DNA from: Candidatus Poribacteria bacterium
GTDB taxonomy: Bacteria; Poribacteria; WGA-4E; WGA-3G
Reading direction: 5' to 3'
DNA: 64,000 bases
Assembly (NCBI GenBank): GCA_022828145.1
Contig: JAJEJA010000043.1
Span: 1 to 64,000, forward strand
Shown here piece after piece: positions 1 to 8,540 of the stretch. Below the pieces are notes generated by a model that saw only the letters and a program-made list of their open reading frames with translations, was not told the DNA's origin and ran no database searches. The position numbers and the translations under genes were made by a program. How positions within the stretch are numbered: position 1 is the stretch's first letter; every line of letters starts with the position of its first letter.

Positions 1-141
1 GGTAGGGAGAAGGGTAATGAGGGATGAAGGGGGTTGGAGGAAGAAGCACAATCTAACAGAATGTGCTACAGGCAGGATCGCGGAAAGCGCGGAGGAGGTG
101 GATATGCTCCTGAATCTTCTGTGCAAAAACTTTACACACCC
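1..141. repeat. Right part of a dispersed terminal-inverted-repeat element
   Basis: The segment ends at 121-141 with a copy of the right terminus (consensus GACAAAAACTTTACACACCC; here it begins GTGC). It also holds one hairpin repeat (CACAATCTAACAGAATGTGC at 48-67) and a GATCGCGGAAAGCGCGGAGG block. Nearly the same 90-bp block precedes the right ends at 24962 and 27117. The left end lies outside the window. No gene is visible here. Confidence 0.75.
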
Positions 142-157
142 AGTTTTTATCATTGGA

Positions 158-186
158 TTGCAATTTTGCTTATGATGTGCTAAAAT
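158..186 (+). promoter_or_regulatory. Candidate sigma70 promoter of the AAA/nuclease gene
   Basis: TTGCAA (158-163), a 17-nt spacer, then TAAAAT (181-186). It lies 16 bp after the repeat-element terminus and about 75 bp before the start codon. The -35 box matches consensus at 4 of 6 positions and the -10 box at 5 of 6. Confidence 0.45.
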
Positions 187-260
187 ATCATGCAGGATTT
201 GAATAGACGATCCAAATTAACAGCAGAACGTTTGCGATTAAATGAAAATGGTACACCAAG

Positions 261-1844
261 ATGAGATGTTTTGAAACGCGCGGACCTGTAAATCCAGAAA
301 AAAACTACGTCGTGGCACGCACAGATGAACTTTCAGATTTTGTCAATCGTCTGGAAAAGGGACGGTATATCGTCCTTTTTGCACCACGGCAGACGGGAAA
401 AACCACATTCTTCCGAAGTGCCTTAGATAGGCTCGCATCCGAGACGTATTTCCCACTGCAGATTGATTTTCAAGCGTCCAACAATCTTGAACCTGCCGAG
501 TTTTACGAAGATATGTACGAGGAAATTCGTGAGGAGATAGAATATGTTTTTCAAAGAAGCGGCAACCCACTTTCTGAAGCGTTAGAACAACTTTTAGATA
601 CCACAAAACTCACCAATCATGTTTCTATGCGAAGGTTTTTTAGACGACTTTCAGATGTACTGGAAAATAAGAAGGTTGTTCTAATCATTGACGAATTTGA
701 TGCTATCCCTCGAACAGTTTTGAGCGATTTTCTATACACACTCCGTCACATCTACCTCTCTGATAGACATCAATGTCCGTATAGTGTCGGCATCGTCGGA
801 GTCAAGAGTATTACCCAACTGAACTATGATCGATCTATTTCCCCCTTCAACATCCAGGATGAATTCAAATTGCCCAATTTCACGCATGATCAGGTGCGTG
901 AACTGCTGACACAATACACAGACGAAGTTGGACAGCCCTTCCTTCCCCCGGTTATTGAATCCATTCACAAACAGACAGGTGGACAACCCGTACTCGTCAA
1001 TCGGTTTGCGCAAATTCTTACAGAGGAGATGGACATTCCGATAAGTGAACCCATCACAATGGGGCACTTTTCTAAGGCACACATCCAACTCCTTCGCGAA
1101 GGACATACGAACATTGAGCATCTGACGACCAATGTCCGTAGAGACCGGAGGTTTGAGTCGTTTCTTATGAAGATCGCCTCTTATGATGAGGGTGTAGACT
1201 TCAATTTGGATAGTGATATTATCAGTGAACTCGCCACCTATGGTGTTATTACCGAAGGTGAGGATGGTATGTGTGAAATTATTAATCCGATTTATCAGTA
1301 CCGAATCATGCGGACATTCAAACCGATAATGAATGGATTAGAGCAGGAATATCTGCCAGAAGACAGTCACGCAGGATTTCAGGACTACCTCACACCAGAT
1401 GGTCAGATTCAGATGACAGCACTGCTTGACAACTTCCGTGACTTTATTGCACGCGCAGGTTTCAAGATTCTACAAGTCCCAGAGACACCCCAGGAATATG
1501 TCGGACAATACCTTCTCTTTGCGTATCTTGAGCAGTTTGTACAGATTGTGGGTGGGACGTTATATCTGGAAGTCCAGACAGGTCGCGGCAGAATGGACAT
1601 CCTTATCCTTCATAATCAGAGAAAATACATCGTTGAAACAAAAATATGGAGTGGTGAAATGCGTTATCAGGCAGGCAAAAGACAACTTGCCGCGTATGTT
1701 AAGCTCGAAAAGGCAGTAGATGGGTACTACGTCGTATTTGACCATCGTAAAGAACCAGAGCCACGCGTAGAGACAGAGACACTGGATGGCATTACAATTC
1801 GGAGCTATGTAATTCTGGTCGTGCAAGAACGTCCTTCAACTTAG
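261..1844 (+). CDS. AAA-like ATPase with C-terminal PD-(D/E)XK nuclease-like domain
   Basis: The 527-residue protein opens with a segment typical of the AAA_35/AAA-ATPase-like group (RGPVNPEKNYVVART), followed by a Walker A motif APRQTGKTT at about residues 41-49. The Walker B motif VVLIIDEFD lies near residue 140. The last 100 residues contain GRGRMDILI and YIVETKIW; Asp446, Glu459 and Lys461 fit the D-ExK core of the PDDEXK_9 type nuclease fold. Proteins with this layout are common in multicopy families of uncultured and anaerobic bacteria, and their role is not established; mobile or defence-related DNA processing is plausible. The gene stands alone, downstream of a repeat element and a possible promoter. 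No clear Shine-Dalgarno sequence precedes the ATG. Family assignment is firm, function is inferred. Confidence 0.85.
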   Translation: MRCFETRGPVNPEKNYVVARTDELSDFVNRLEKGRYIVLFAPRQTGKTTFFRSALDRLASETYFPLQIDFQASNNLEPAEFYEDMYEEIREEIEYVFQRSGNPLSEALEQLLDTTKLTNHVSMRRFFRRLSDVLENKKVVLIIDEFDAIPRTVLSDFLYTLRHIYLSDRHQCPYSVGIVGVKSITQLNYDRSISPFNIQDEFKLPNFTHDQVRELLTQYTDEVGQPFLPPVIESIHKQTGGQPVLVNRFAQILTEEMDIPISEPITMGHFSKAHIQLLREGHTNIEHLTTNVRRDRRFESFLMKIASYDEGVDFNLDSDIISELATYGVITEGEDGMCEIINPIYQYRIMRTFKPIMNGLEQEYLPEDSHAGFQDYLTPDGQIQMTALLDNFRDFIARAGFKILQVPETPQEYVGQYLLFAYLEQFVQIVGGTLYLEVQTGRGRMDILILHNQRKYIVETKIWSGEMRYQAGKRQLAAYVKLEKAVDGYYVVFDHRKEPEPRVETETLDGITIRSYVILVVQERPST

Positions 1845-1907
1845 AAAAGGGGTTTGGTATAACAATACCTACACCAATAATAGATATTCTGTAAAATTAC
1901 TATTAAC

Positions 1908-1924
1908 GGCACACGGAGTGTGCC
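1908..1924. repeat. GGCACACGGAGTGTGCC palindrome between convergent genes
   Basis: A perfect 7-bp stem (GGCACAC/GTGTGCC) with a GGA loop, followed by TACTACTATTAA. The same motif with its TACTACTATTAA tail recurs at about 22370-22395 and as a tandem array at 39512-39690. Here it sits between two convergent genes, where it could act as a bidirectional terminator, though no long T tract is present. Confidence 0.6.
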
Positions 1925-1932
1925 TACTACTA

Positions 1933-3954
1933 TTAAATGAGAGTATCTACATTCCATAATATACATGTGCCATCAAAACCATTACTTGCCAGAAGTGTGC
2001 CATCAGGTGAGAAAGCGAGTGATTGAACGTCCGTAGTATGTCCCCAGAAGGTATGGATGTTTTCACCAGTAGCAACGTCCCATAATCGGATTGCCATGTG
2101 TTGCATTCCTTTATGCCACCAGGTCCCGGATGCAAGATACTGTCCACACGGTGAAAAGGCAAGTGCATAAGGTCTTGGACTGTCCTCAGGTTGTGATATT
2201 GTGTGCAGCAGTGTTAAATCCTTTGCACACCACACGTGAAGTTGACCAAACATTCCCCCGGCAATCACACTGCCGCAAGGCGAAAAGGCTAATGCCCTTG
2301 TTGTAATAGGTTCAGCTAAGGGTAACGAAGCAATTTCTTCTCCTCTCTCAACGTTCCATAGTCTTGCGGTTTTATCGCTTGATCCGCTCACAAGTCTTTT
2401 TCCATCTGGTGAAAACGTTAATCCCCAGATGTGGTCAGTATGTCCTATGAATGCTCTCGGTTTATCACTGTGGTTGAGATCCCACAGATATATTATGCCA
2501 CCTTTACCTGCTAAAGCAATTTGGTAATTTGAAAATGTATACGTTCCTCTTCCTAAGTCATTTGAAATCGTGAATTTACCGAGTGCAACTTCGTTTTCCT
2601 CGCTAACCTCCCATACCGTGAAGTCATCCCATTTTCTGTCAATAGCCAGTATATTTCCACAAGGTAAAAAGGCAAAAGTTTTAATAGACTGATCTTTGAT
2701 TACTATTTTTTGTTTCTGCTTGCTTTTAACATCCCATAAAACAATTCCCTTTGTATGTCCTCTACTTGCCAACAGGTCTCCATTAGGGGAAAAATGACCG
2801 GGATATAGATAACAGAGAACATCAGTAAGCATTGGAAAAGCATAAGTTTTTCCTTTTTCTTTACGGTTATTTGTCACGAAATGGGCAATCGGCAGCTTAG
2901 AACATTTTGTAAACCATTTATCACCAATACTTTCATTTTTTCGTTCATAAGTCCATAATTTCTCATGCTGTTCTACGTTCCACACTTCAATAGTCTTACG
3001 GTTAAACACTGTCGTTAATAGTGTTCCATCAGGTAAATAGTGGGGTCGTCCAGAGTCTGTATAAGTTTCTTTTAGCACCCCCTCTGTTAAGTTCCACACG
3101 CGTAGTGTTCGATTTCTTTCATAAGCCGCAAGGAATTGTCCACAAGGTGAGAATCTGAGGGTCATCACTAAATGCGTGGGTTCTGTAAAGTGGAAGATTT
3201 GTTCACCTGTGACTATGTTCCACACTAAGACAGTACTGGCAGCGCGAAGCGGTTCAGAATTCGGGACAAGATAAGGATGATGAAAGGCTAATAGACGACT
3301 ATCTGGGGAAAACACAAAATTTCTGCCTTCAAATGTGTCAACTATCACACTTGTATCTGAATTCCATAAGGAGGTCTGTTCATCTGTTGCAGCGGCAAGG
3401 AATTGTCCATCGGGTGAAAAATCGAGTTGGAAACTACTATTTATGACTTCAGATTCTCCCCAATCGATTTGTGCAATAAAACTGCCACGACTAATATCCA
3501 ACACGTCAATAACTTTCTTCTCATTTATGATAGTTATGATAGCGAGCTGCTTACTGTCAGGAGAAAAGGTTATATGTTTATAGACTACCCTGTTTATCTG
3601 CGTGACATGCTCTCCACTCTGAATATCCCGTACTTTAATGATACCGTCCCAATTAGCAAAAGCAATTAACTTACCATTAGGTGAAATATCTACAGAATTG
3701 ATTGTTCCTCTTTCTGTTTCCAACAATGCAATGGGAGACATTGAGTGGACATCATACCACCAGAGTCCTGTACGAGTGCCAACAGCAAAATATGTGTTAT
3801 CAGGAGAAAGTGCTATATCATTGTCGTCTTGATAAGGTTGTTGGAATCCTTTTCCTAATCGTGCAATTGCACCTGTGGGTAATTCCCATGTTGTTCCTTC
3901 GGTGTCGTTCGGGACAGTATTAAATGTTGCGGGTTTTGGGTTTTGCATCGTCAT
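1933..3954 (-). CDS. WD40 repeat protein, cytoplasmic
   Basis: The 673-residue protein is built almost wholly of WD40 blades. FSPDG, FSPCG or FSPDS turns and LWD, LWN or VWN strand ends recur at roughly 40-residue spacing, best preserved near the C-terminus (LAFSPDGTLLASNGFDGTCILWN). No signal peptide or catalytic domain is seen, so it is probably a scaffold. I place the start at the ATG at 3954, eight bases after AGGA. The longer reading frame up to 4002 would translate a degenerate copy of the dispersed hairpin repeat (AATCTAACAGATT), which is unlikely to be coding. Blades in the middle third are more divergent. Partners cannot be deduced from the neighbours. Confidence 0.88.
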   Translation of the reverse strand: MTMQNPKPATFNTVPNDTEGTTWELPTGAIARLGKGFQQPYQDDNDIALSPDNTYFAVGTRTGLWWYDVHSMSPIALLETERGTINSVDISPNGKLIAFANWDGIIKVRDIQSGEHVTQINRVVYKHITFSPDSKQLAIITIINEKKVIDVLDISRGSFIAQIDWGESEVINSSFQLDFSPDGQFLAAATDEQTSLWNSDTSVIVDTFEGRNFVFSPDSRLLAFHHPYLVPNSEPLRAASTVLVWNIVTGEQIFHFTEPTHLVMTLRFSPCGQFLAAYERNRTLRVWNLTEGVLKETYTDSGRPHYLPDGTLLTTVFNRKTIEVWNVEQHEKLWTYERKNESIGDKWFTKCSKLPIAHFVTNNRKEKGKTYAFPMLTDVLCYLYPGHFSPNGDLLASRGHTKGIVLWDVKSKQKQKIVIKDQSIKTFAFLPCGNILAIDRKWDDFTVWEVSEENEVALGKFTISNDLGRGTYTFSNYQIALAGKGGIIYLWDLNHSDKPRAFIGHTDHIWGLTFSPDGKRLVSGSSDKTARLWNVERGEEIASLPLAEPITTRALAFSPCGSVIAGGMFGQLHVWCAKDLTLLHTISQPEDSPRPYALAFSPCGQYLASGTWWHKGMQHMAIRLWDVATGENIHTFWGHTTDVQSLAFSPDGTLLASNGFDGTCILWNVDTLI

Positions 3955-4072
3955 TATATATATCCTGCATAATCTAACAGATTGTATGACAAACTTAATC
4001 ATGGTACATGCAATGCTTTTCTGATTATTGTATCAGAACTGACTCAGAAGATGCAACTCATAAATGACTGAA

Positions 4073-4166
4073 GGGTGTGTTAACTTATTGTTACCTTTTT
4101 TGTCAGAATCGCGGATTACGCGGAGGACACAGAAGACGCGGAAGGGGTTTCTGGTTCATTATATGC
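4073..4166. repeat. Left terminus of an incomplete TIR element
   Basis: A degenerate left end (GGGTGTGTTAACTTATTGTT) is followed by the usual subterminal block GTCAGAATCGCGGATTACGC and GGAGGACACAGAAGACGCGG. No matching right end is seen before the next gene; the space is taken by a hairpin array. Confidence 0.65.
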
Positions 4167-4176
4167 CTTTGATTAT

Positions 4177-4484
4177 CTACAAAGAGGCACAATCAAGGAT
4201 GAATGTGCTACAAAAGATGCACAATCTAACAGAATGTGCTACAAAGAAGCACAATCAAGGATGAATGTGCTACAAAGAGACACAATCTAACAGACTAACA
4301 GAATGATGTTCAAAGAGGCACAATCTAACAGAATGATGCTCAAAGAGGCACAATCTAACAGAATGATGCTCAAAGAGACACAATCTAACAGAATGATGCT
4401 CAAAGAGACACAATCTAACAGAATGTGCTACAAAGAGGCACAATCTAACAGAATGATGCTCAAAGAAGCACAATCTAACAGAAT
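4177..4484. repeat. 30-bp tandem array of the two-loop hairpin repeat (10 units)
   Basis: Ten units with a 30-bp period, each holding CACAATC, then a loop, then GAATG. Most carry the loop TAACA; the units near 4187 and 4249 carry AAGGAT. Spacers are variants of TGCTACAAAGAGG or ATGCTCAAAGAGG. Because 30 is a multiple of three the array is open in several frames and gives false ORFs. It ends about 95 bp before the UPF0261 start, so it probably forms part of the upstream untranslated DNA. Confidence 0.9.
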
Positions 4485-4578
4485 TCCTTAGGCACACGCC
4501 TCATTTAACTTGACAATTCCTCTGTTGGGGTATATAATCGGAAACACAATTAGAGCGATTATTGGGAGGATGCTGCTG

Positions 4579-5787
4579 ATGGAGAAAACAATTTGGATTG
4601 TTGGCACTATGGATACGAAGGGTATAGAATTCGGTTTCATCAAAGAACAGATTGAAGCTGCAGGGGTGACTACATGTGTAGTGAATACGGGTATTCTGGG
4701 AGAGCCGCAGTTAAGACCGGACATTTCTGCTGATGAAGTTGCACATGCAGGTGGATCGTCTCTGAATGCACTGCGAGATGAAGGTGATCGGGGTAATAGT
4801 GTGACTGTTATGGCACAAGGTGCTGCAAGGTTGATTGCTGAAAAATATGCTGCTGGAGAGGTAGATGGGATTATCTCTCTTGGTGGATCTGCTGGGACGA
4901 CGATAGGGACGACAGCAATGCGGGCATTACCGGTGGGGGTGCCGAAGATGATGGTTTCAACCTTGGCGTCAGGTGATACAGGTCCGTATGTGCAATCCAA
5001 AGATATTAGCATGATGTATTCTGTTGTTGATATTGCTGGGATCAACCGTTTGTCCCGACAGATACTTGCTAATGCTGCTGGTGCAATCGTAGGTATGGTC
5101 AATACTGCAGTGTCGGAGGTAGCAACAGACAAACCGCTCATCGCTGCGACGATGTTCGGTGTAACGACTCCGTGTGTGACAAGGGCGCGTGAAATACTTG
5201 AGGCTGCGGGGTATGAAGTTCTCGTGTTTCATGCAACGGGTACTGGCGGTCGTGCGATGGAAGACCTTGTGAAAGGTGGTTTTCTTGCGGGTGTGCTTGA
5301 TGTGACGACAACAGAACTCGCTGATGAACTGGTCGGTGGCATCCTCAGTGCGGGTGCTGAACGTCTGGAAGCTGCTGGAGAAGAGGGTTTACCTCAAGTG
5401 GTGGCACCGGGTGCTTTGGATATGGTGAATTTTGGTCCGCCAGACACTGTGCCTGAAAAGTTTCGTGATCGCCATTTCTATCAGCACAATCCGACTGTTA
5501 CGCTAATGCGGACGACTGCTGCAGAGACTGCTGAGTTAGGAAAAATAATGGCAGAAAAACTCAATGCAGCGAAGGGACCTACAACCGTTCTCATTCCTAT
5601 ACAGGGTGTATCTGCGATTGATAAAACAGGAGAACCGTTTGATTCATCTGATGCGCGAGATGCATGGCGGGAGAGTTTAAAGGCACATATCAGCGACAAT
5701 GTTAGGGTTATTGAGATGGATGCACATATCAACGATGACGAATTTGCAACGAAACTTGCAGAGACGTTACTGGAGAGTTTGAAGTAA
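4579..5787 (+). CDS. UPF0261 / Tm-1-like ATP-binding protein
   Basis: At 402 residues this matches the usual length of the UPF0261 family, related to the N-terminal domain of the tomato mosaic virus resistance protein Tm-1. Diagnostic stretches are IWIVGTMDTKGIEFGFIKEQ near the start, GIISLGGSAGTTIGTTAMRA around residue 100, and GVTTPCVTRAREILEAAGYE around residue 195. The function in bacteria is unproven; nucleotide binding is known for the fold. I chose the ATG at 4579 because GGGAGG ends nine bases upstream; the upstream ATG at 4570 abuts that ribosome binding site, and the longest frame (from 4510) would be poorly initiated. It lies nine bases before a PhyH dioxygenase gene, so the two are probably co-transcribed. 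This pairing suggests a small-molecule catabolic step. Confidence 0.9.
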   Translation: MEKTIWIVGTMDTKGIEFGFIKEQIEAAGVTTCVVNTGILGEPQLRPDISADEVAHAGGSSLNALRDEGDRGNSVTVMAQGAARLIAEKYAAGEVDGIISLGGSAGTTIGTTAMRALPVGVPKMMVSTLASGDTGPYVQSKDISMMYSVVDIAGINRLSRQILANAAGAIVGMVNTAVSEVATDKPLIAATMFGVTTPCVTRAREILEAAGYEVLVFHATGTGGRAMEDLVKGGFLAGVLDVTTTELADELVGGILSAGAERLEAAGEEGLPQVVAPGALDMVNFGPPDTVPEKFRDRHFYQHNPTVTLMRTTAAETAELGKIMAEKLNAAKGPTTVLIPIQGVSAIDKTGEPFDSSDARDAWRESLKAHISDNVRVIEMDAHINDDEFATKLAETLLESLK

Positions 5788-5796
5788 GAGGAATCT

Positions 5797-6687
5797 ATGG
5801 CAAAAACATACAAAACGTTGACAGAATCTGATGTTGAACATTTTATTCAAAAGGGACATGTTATCCTGAGGGATTGTTTCTCACGCGACTTGGCAGCGGA
5901 GTGGCGAGACTTTGCGTTTAAACGTCTCGGGTACGATCCAGATGATGCAAGTACTTGGGAGGAGCAGCGTGTACATTTACCCTCTATGAATCGTAAACCG
6001 ATACGTGAGATTGCGCCGCGTGCATGGGACGCTATCTGCGATCTGCTTGGAGGTGAAGATAGGATTGCTAATACAGCACCTTCGTGGGGTGATGGTTTTA
6101 TTATCAACTTTAAATTAGGTGGCGGTTTAGAATGGACTCCACCTGAGTCACATTACAACGGTTGGCATAAGGATGGTGATTTCTTCAGACACTTTTTGGA
6201 TAGTCCAGAACAAGGATTACTTACCATCATTGTGTGGTCAGATATTAGACCGAAAAGCGGCGGGACATTTGTTGCGTGCGATTCGGTGCAACATGTGGCA
6301 CAGCATCTGTATGCAAATCCACAAGGGTTACTGCCGGGAGAAGGGTTTGGTCAGTTATACGCGAAGTGTAAAGATTTCGCTGAGATTACGGGTAATGCGG
6401 GTGATGTTGTTCTTTTACATCCGTTCATCTTGCATTCTGCATCACAGAACCCATCGGGACGCGCCCGTTTTATCACGAATCCTCCTGTTGCGCTTAAGGA
6501 ACCGATGAATTTCAATCGTGAGAATCTGGATGATTTCTCACCTGTGGAGTTGGGTGTTTTGCGGGGATTGGGTAAAGATCGGTTGGATTTCAAACCGACA
6601 GCACAACGTGAACGGTTGGTACCTGAACGCGTCAAACGTCAAAAGAGGATGTTGGAAGAGCAGAAGAAACGACTTGCGATGGGATAG
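5797..6687 (+). CDS. Phytanoyl-CoA dioxygenase family protein
   Basis: A 296-residue member of the PhyH branch of Fe(II)/2-oxoglutarate oxygenases. The HxD iron motif is visible in GWHKDGDFF near residue 127, and the distal His probably lies in LLHPFILHSASQNPSGRARF, which also supplies the Arg for 2-oxoglutarate. A ribosome binding site AGAGGA precedes the ATG. It follows the UPF0261 gene by nine bases. The substrate cannot be read from the sequence; PhyH proteins are greatly expanded in Poribacteria-like genomes. The C-terminal 40 residues are rich in Arg, Lys and Glu. Confidence 0.9.
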   Translation: MAKTYKTLTESDVEHFIQKGHVILRDCFSRDLAAEWRDFAFKRLGYDPDDASTWEEQRVHLPSMNRKPIREIAPRAWDAICDLLGGEDRIANTAPSWGDGFIINFKLGGGLEWTPPESHYNGWHKDGDFFRHFLDSPEQGLLTIIVWSDIRPKSGGTFVACDSVQHVAQHLYANPQGLLPGEGFGQLYAKCKDFAEITGNAGDVVLLHPFILHSASQNPSGRARFITNPPVALKEPMNFNRENLDDFSPVELGVLRGLGKDRLDFKPTAQRERLVPERVKRQKRMLEEQKKRLAMG

Positions 6688-6697
6688 ATTGCATCGC

Positions 6698-7771
6698 TTA
6701 TTTTTTCTCTGCTTCTAACTGCTCTTTTTGCCATCCATAGTCAACATTACCATCATAAAACTTATCTGGATGTTCTACTGCCCAGATCTGCTTGTGGATG
6801 AGCCAATTCTTTGGGTCTAATTCTAATGCTTTCCGCCATTCTATTATTGCTTCCTGTTTTTTCCCTATTTTCAATAAGGTTAGCCCGAGTTGAAAGCGTG
6901 CATTCGCTTCGATGACTTTCGGGTTTTCCGATTTTTTCAAGGGTGTGATGTCCCTCAGTAGGCGCGTGTTATAGGTAGGATCCGATAACCACGTTTCCAG
7001 CATTTTAATTGTCTCTTTTTTAGCGACATTTATATTGAAGGGGTGTTTGACTAATCTGCCTGCTTCGTCTATCATGATGCCGTAGGGTATTGCTTTGAGA
7101 TTGTAAGTATTACCCGAAATGTTCTGTGAATCAATGAGTGTCGTGAATTCGGCATTGGCTTTGTCGTGCCACGGTTTTACCACAGATGCCCCTTGTGCAT
7201 CTATTGCGATGGAGATAATGTTCAGTTTATCACGATGTTTTGCATAAAACTCCTGCCATCCTGACAGTTGCTCACGGCATCCTCACCAGGAACCCCATAT
7301 ATAGAGGAGTGTTTTCTTTCCGCGAAAACTTTTCAGGGGTCTGGGGTTGTCTTCAAGGTCAGGAAGGGTAAAATTCGGTGCAAGTTGCTCTCGATGGATA
7401 ACTTCTAGCTGTGTTTCCGATGACTTGTATATTTCATAGCCGAATGGTTGCGTGATGCTTTCAATTTTAGCATAATTGACGTTGTTGATGCTAAAGACAT
7501 CTTCACCGAAGTTGATTGGAACACATAACTCCGCTTCTCCACCTCCACAGATTACTGCCATTTCTGTGCTGTCGGGGTATTCAACCTTTAATTCTAACTG
7601 TTTGCAAAAGGGTTCTATTGGGACTAACCAAACACCATCTTTTGATATGGGTGCTGGTGAAAAGGTTGTAGGTTGGTTATTTATTAGAATTTGTATTTTG
7701 TCGGTTTGTGCTGCTTGTAGTCCTACTGCGAAAGACATCATAAGGCAAGCGGTGAATATTAGTTTTATCAT
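6698..7771 (-). CDS. Thioredoxin-like (redoxin) protein with in-frame TGA, probable selenoprotein
   Basis: Read through the TGA at 7283-7285, this is a 357-residue exported protein. It has a signal peptide (ACLMMSFAVGLQAA), a copper-amine-oxidase-N-like stalk domain (about residues 27-115, with GVWLVPIEPF), a redoxin domain (about 130-285) and a C-terminal TPR-like helix pair (IIEWRKALELDPKNWLIHKQ). The TGA falls exactly where the active-site Cys follows Trp: LLYIWGSW-TGA-GCREQLSGWQEFY. The frame continues without any other defect, and a bacterial SECIS-like hairpin follows. Selenocysteine insertion is therefore more likely than decay. The motif is U-x-C rather than the usual C-x-x-C. Its ATG overlaps the stop of a membrane cytochrome c gene by four bases, so the two act together, perhaps in periplasmic redox. 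No selA, selB or tRNA-Sec gene is in the window to confirm the machinery. Confidence 0.72.
7248..7269 (-). promoter_or_regulatory. SECIS-like stem-loop downstream of the in-frame TGA
   Basis: On the minus-strand mRNA, AAC-UGUC pairs with GGCA-GUU, with a three-base bulge (GGA) on the 3' side, closing a five-base loop AGGAU. The loop starts 20 nt after the UGA, has G as its second base, and so fits the published bacterial SECIS rules (16-37 nt distance, small loop, G among its first two bases). The stem is short and includes one G-U pair, so folding alone is not proof. Confidence 0.5.
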
Positions 7772-8136
7772 TGTGTGTTTCTCTCCCGATGTTGTGAGTC
7801 GTATATAAGGAATTTTGTTATTTGCTCAGCAGTTTTAGGTGTGAGTCCTGATCCTGCTTTTCGCATCATTTTTTGAACATATTTTTTCCATTCTTCTGGT
7901 GTAAAGTCAGAATTGATGGGTCTTGCGACAGTATGGCATTTACTGCATCTTCGTGTGAAGATGTTGTAAAGCGTTTGCATCTCCTGTGGGTAGTTAGAGA
8001 CATCAATTTCGTTAGGTCCCTGATCTGCTGCATACGTTTTAGCAGGAGATCGGGTGACACGCATAGCGAAGAACATTGCTATGCCTACTAAAAGGATGAC
8101 GCATATTACTGAGATCCATATAATTGTTTGTTGCAA
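7768..8136 (-). CDS. Membrane-anchored monohaem cytochrome c
   Basis: The 122-residue protein starts with one transmembrane helix (IIWISVICVILLVGIAMFFA), which works as an uncleaved anchor. A periplasmic domain follows with a single haem c motif CSKCH and a possible distal Met ligand in YVQKMMRKAG. It resembles small diheme-like c-type domains found in Planctomycetes and Poribacteria. The start is TTG at 8136, with GAGG 11 bases upstream. The last four bases overlap the ATG of the downstream redoxin gene, so the two are translationally coupled, suggesting electron transfer between the cytochrome and the predicted selenothiol protein. Confidence 0.85.
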   Translation of the reverse strand: MQQTIIWISVICVILLVGIAMFFAMRVTRSPAKTYAADQGPNEIDVSNYPQEMQTLYNIFTRRCSKCHTVARPINSDFTPEEWKKYVQKMMRKAGSGLTPKTAEQITKFLIYDSQHRERNTQ

Positions 8137-8162
8137 TTTCTATTGATCCTCAATATCCATAT

Positions 8163-8540
8163 CTACAGAATTAGCAAGTGTGTATCTATCTTCACATCAC
8201 CGTTTTCCACTACATCTATAGTTATGCGACTTCCAAGAAGTAGAAACATACCAGAAATGGCATTACCATCTGTTTTCAATGCAGATACGCTGCGTTGTTC
8301 TTCATGCCATTTTACTTTTACAAGAAACTTTTCCATTGCAGCTGTAGTTCCATCTGCAAGAATCACTTCTTGGTCATCAACTTTTGGAAGTCTGAGACGG
8401 TTTATTAGATCACTCGGCAGAGCTAAATAGCCAGAGAATCCTGTATCAACAATACACTCTATTGTTTCACTATGACTTGAACCAATGATTTCTAATTCAA
8501 TGATTGTTTCAAGGTTAGCAGTAACTTTTCCAGTAATCAT
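8163..8540 (-). CDS. Retroviral-type (clan AA) aspartic protease
   Basis: The 125-residue protein has the single catalytic motif VDTGFSGYLALP (Asp-Thr-Gly) near residue 32 and the second conserved hydrophobic-Gly segment GMFLLLGSRITIDV near residue 97, as in soluble clan AA proteases that act as homodimers. No signal peptide is present, so it should be cytoplasmic. Its ATG overlaps the stop of the preceding 89-residue gene by four bases. Such two-gene cassettes are frequent in cyanobacteria and behave like toxin-antitoxin modules in their distribution, but no activity is established. Family call is firm, role is unknown. Confidence 0.85.
   Translation of the reverse strand: MITGKVTANLETIIELEIIGSSHSETIECIVDTGFSGYLALPSDLINRLRLPKVDDQEVILADGTTAAMEKFLVKVKWHEEQRSVSALKTDGNAISGMFLLLGSRITIDVVENGDVKIDTHLLIL

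Noticed and set aside
4270-4497. Open frames on both strands, such as a protein of SVRLCLFEHH repeats
   Set aside because: They are read-through of the 30-bp hairpin array, whose period is a multiple of three. No start signal.
7290-7768. Frameshift or simple nonsense mutation as explanation for the redoxin TGA
   Set aside because: The frame does not change and no other defect occurs in 357 codons; the stop falls on the active-site Cys position. Kept as a lower-probability alternative.
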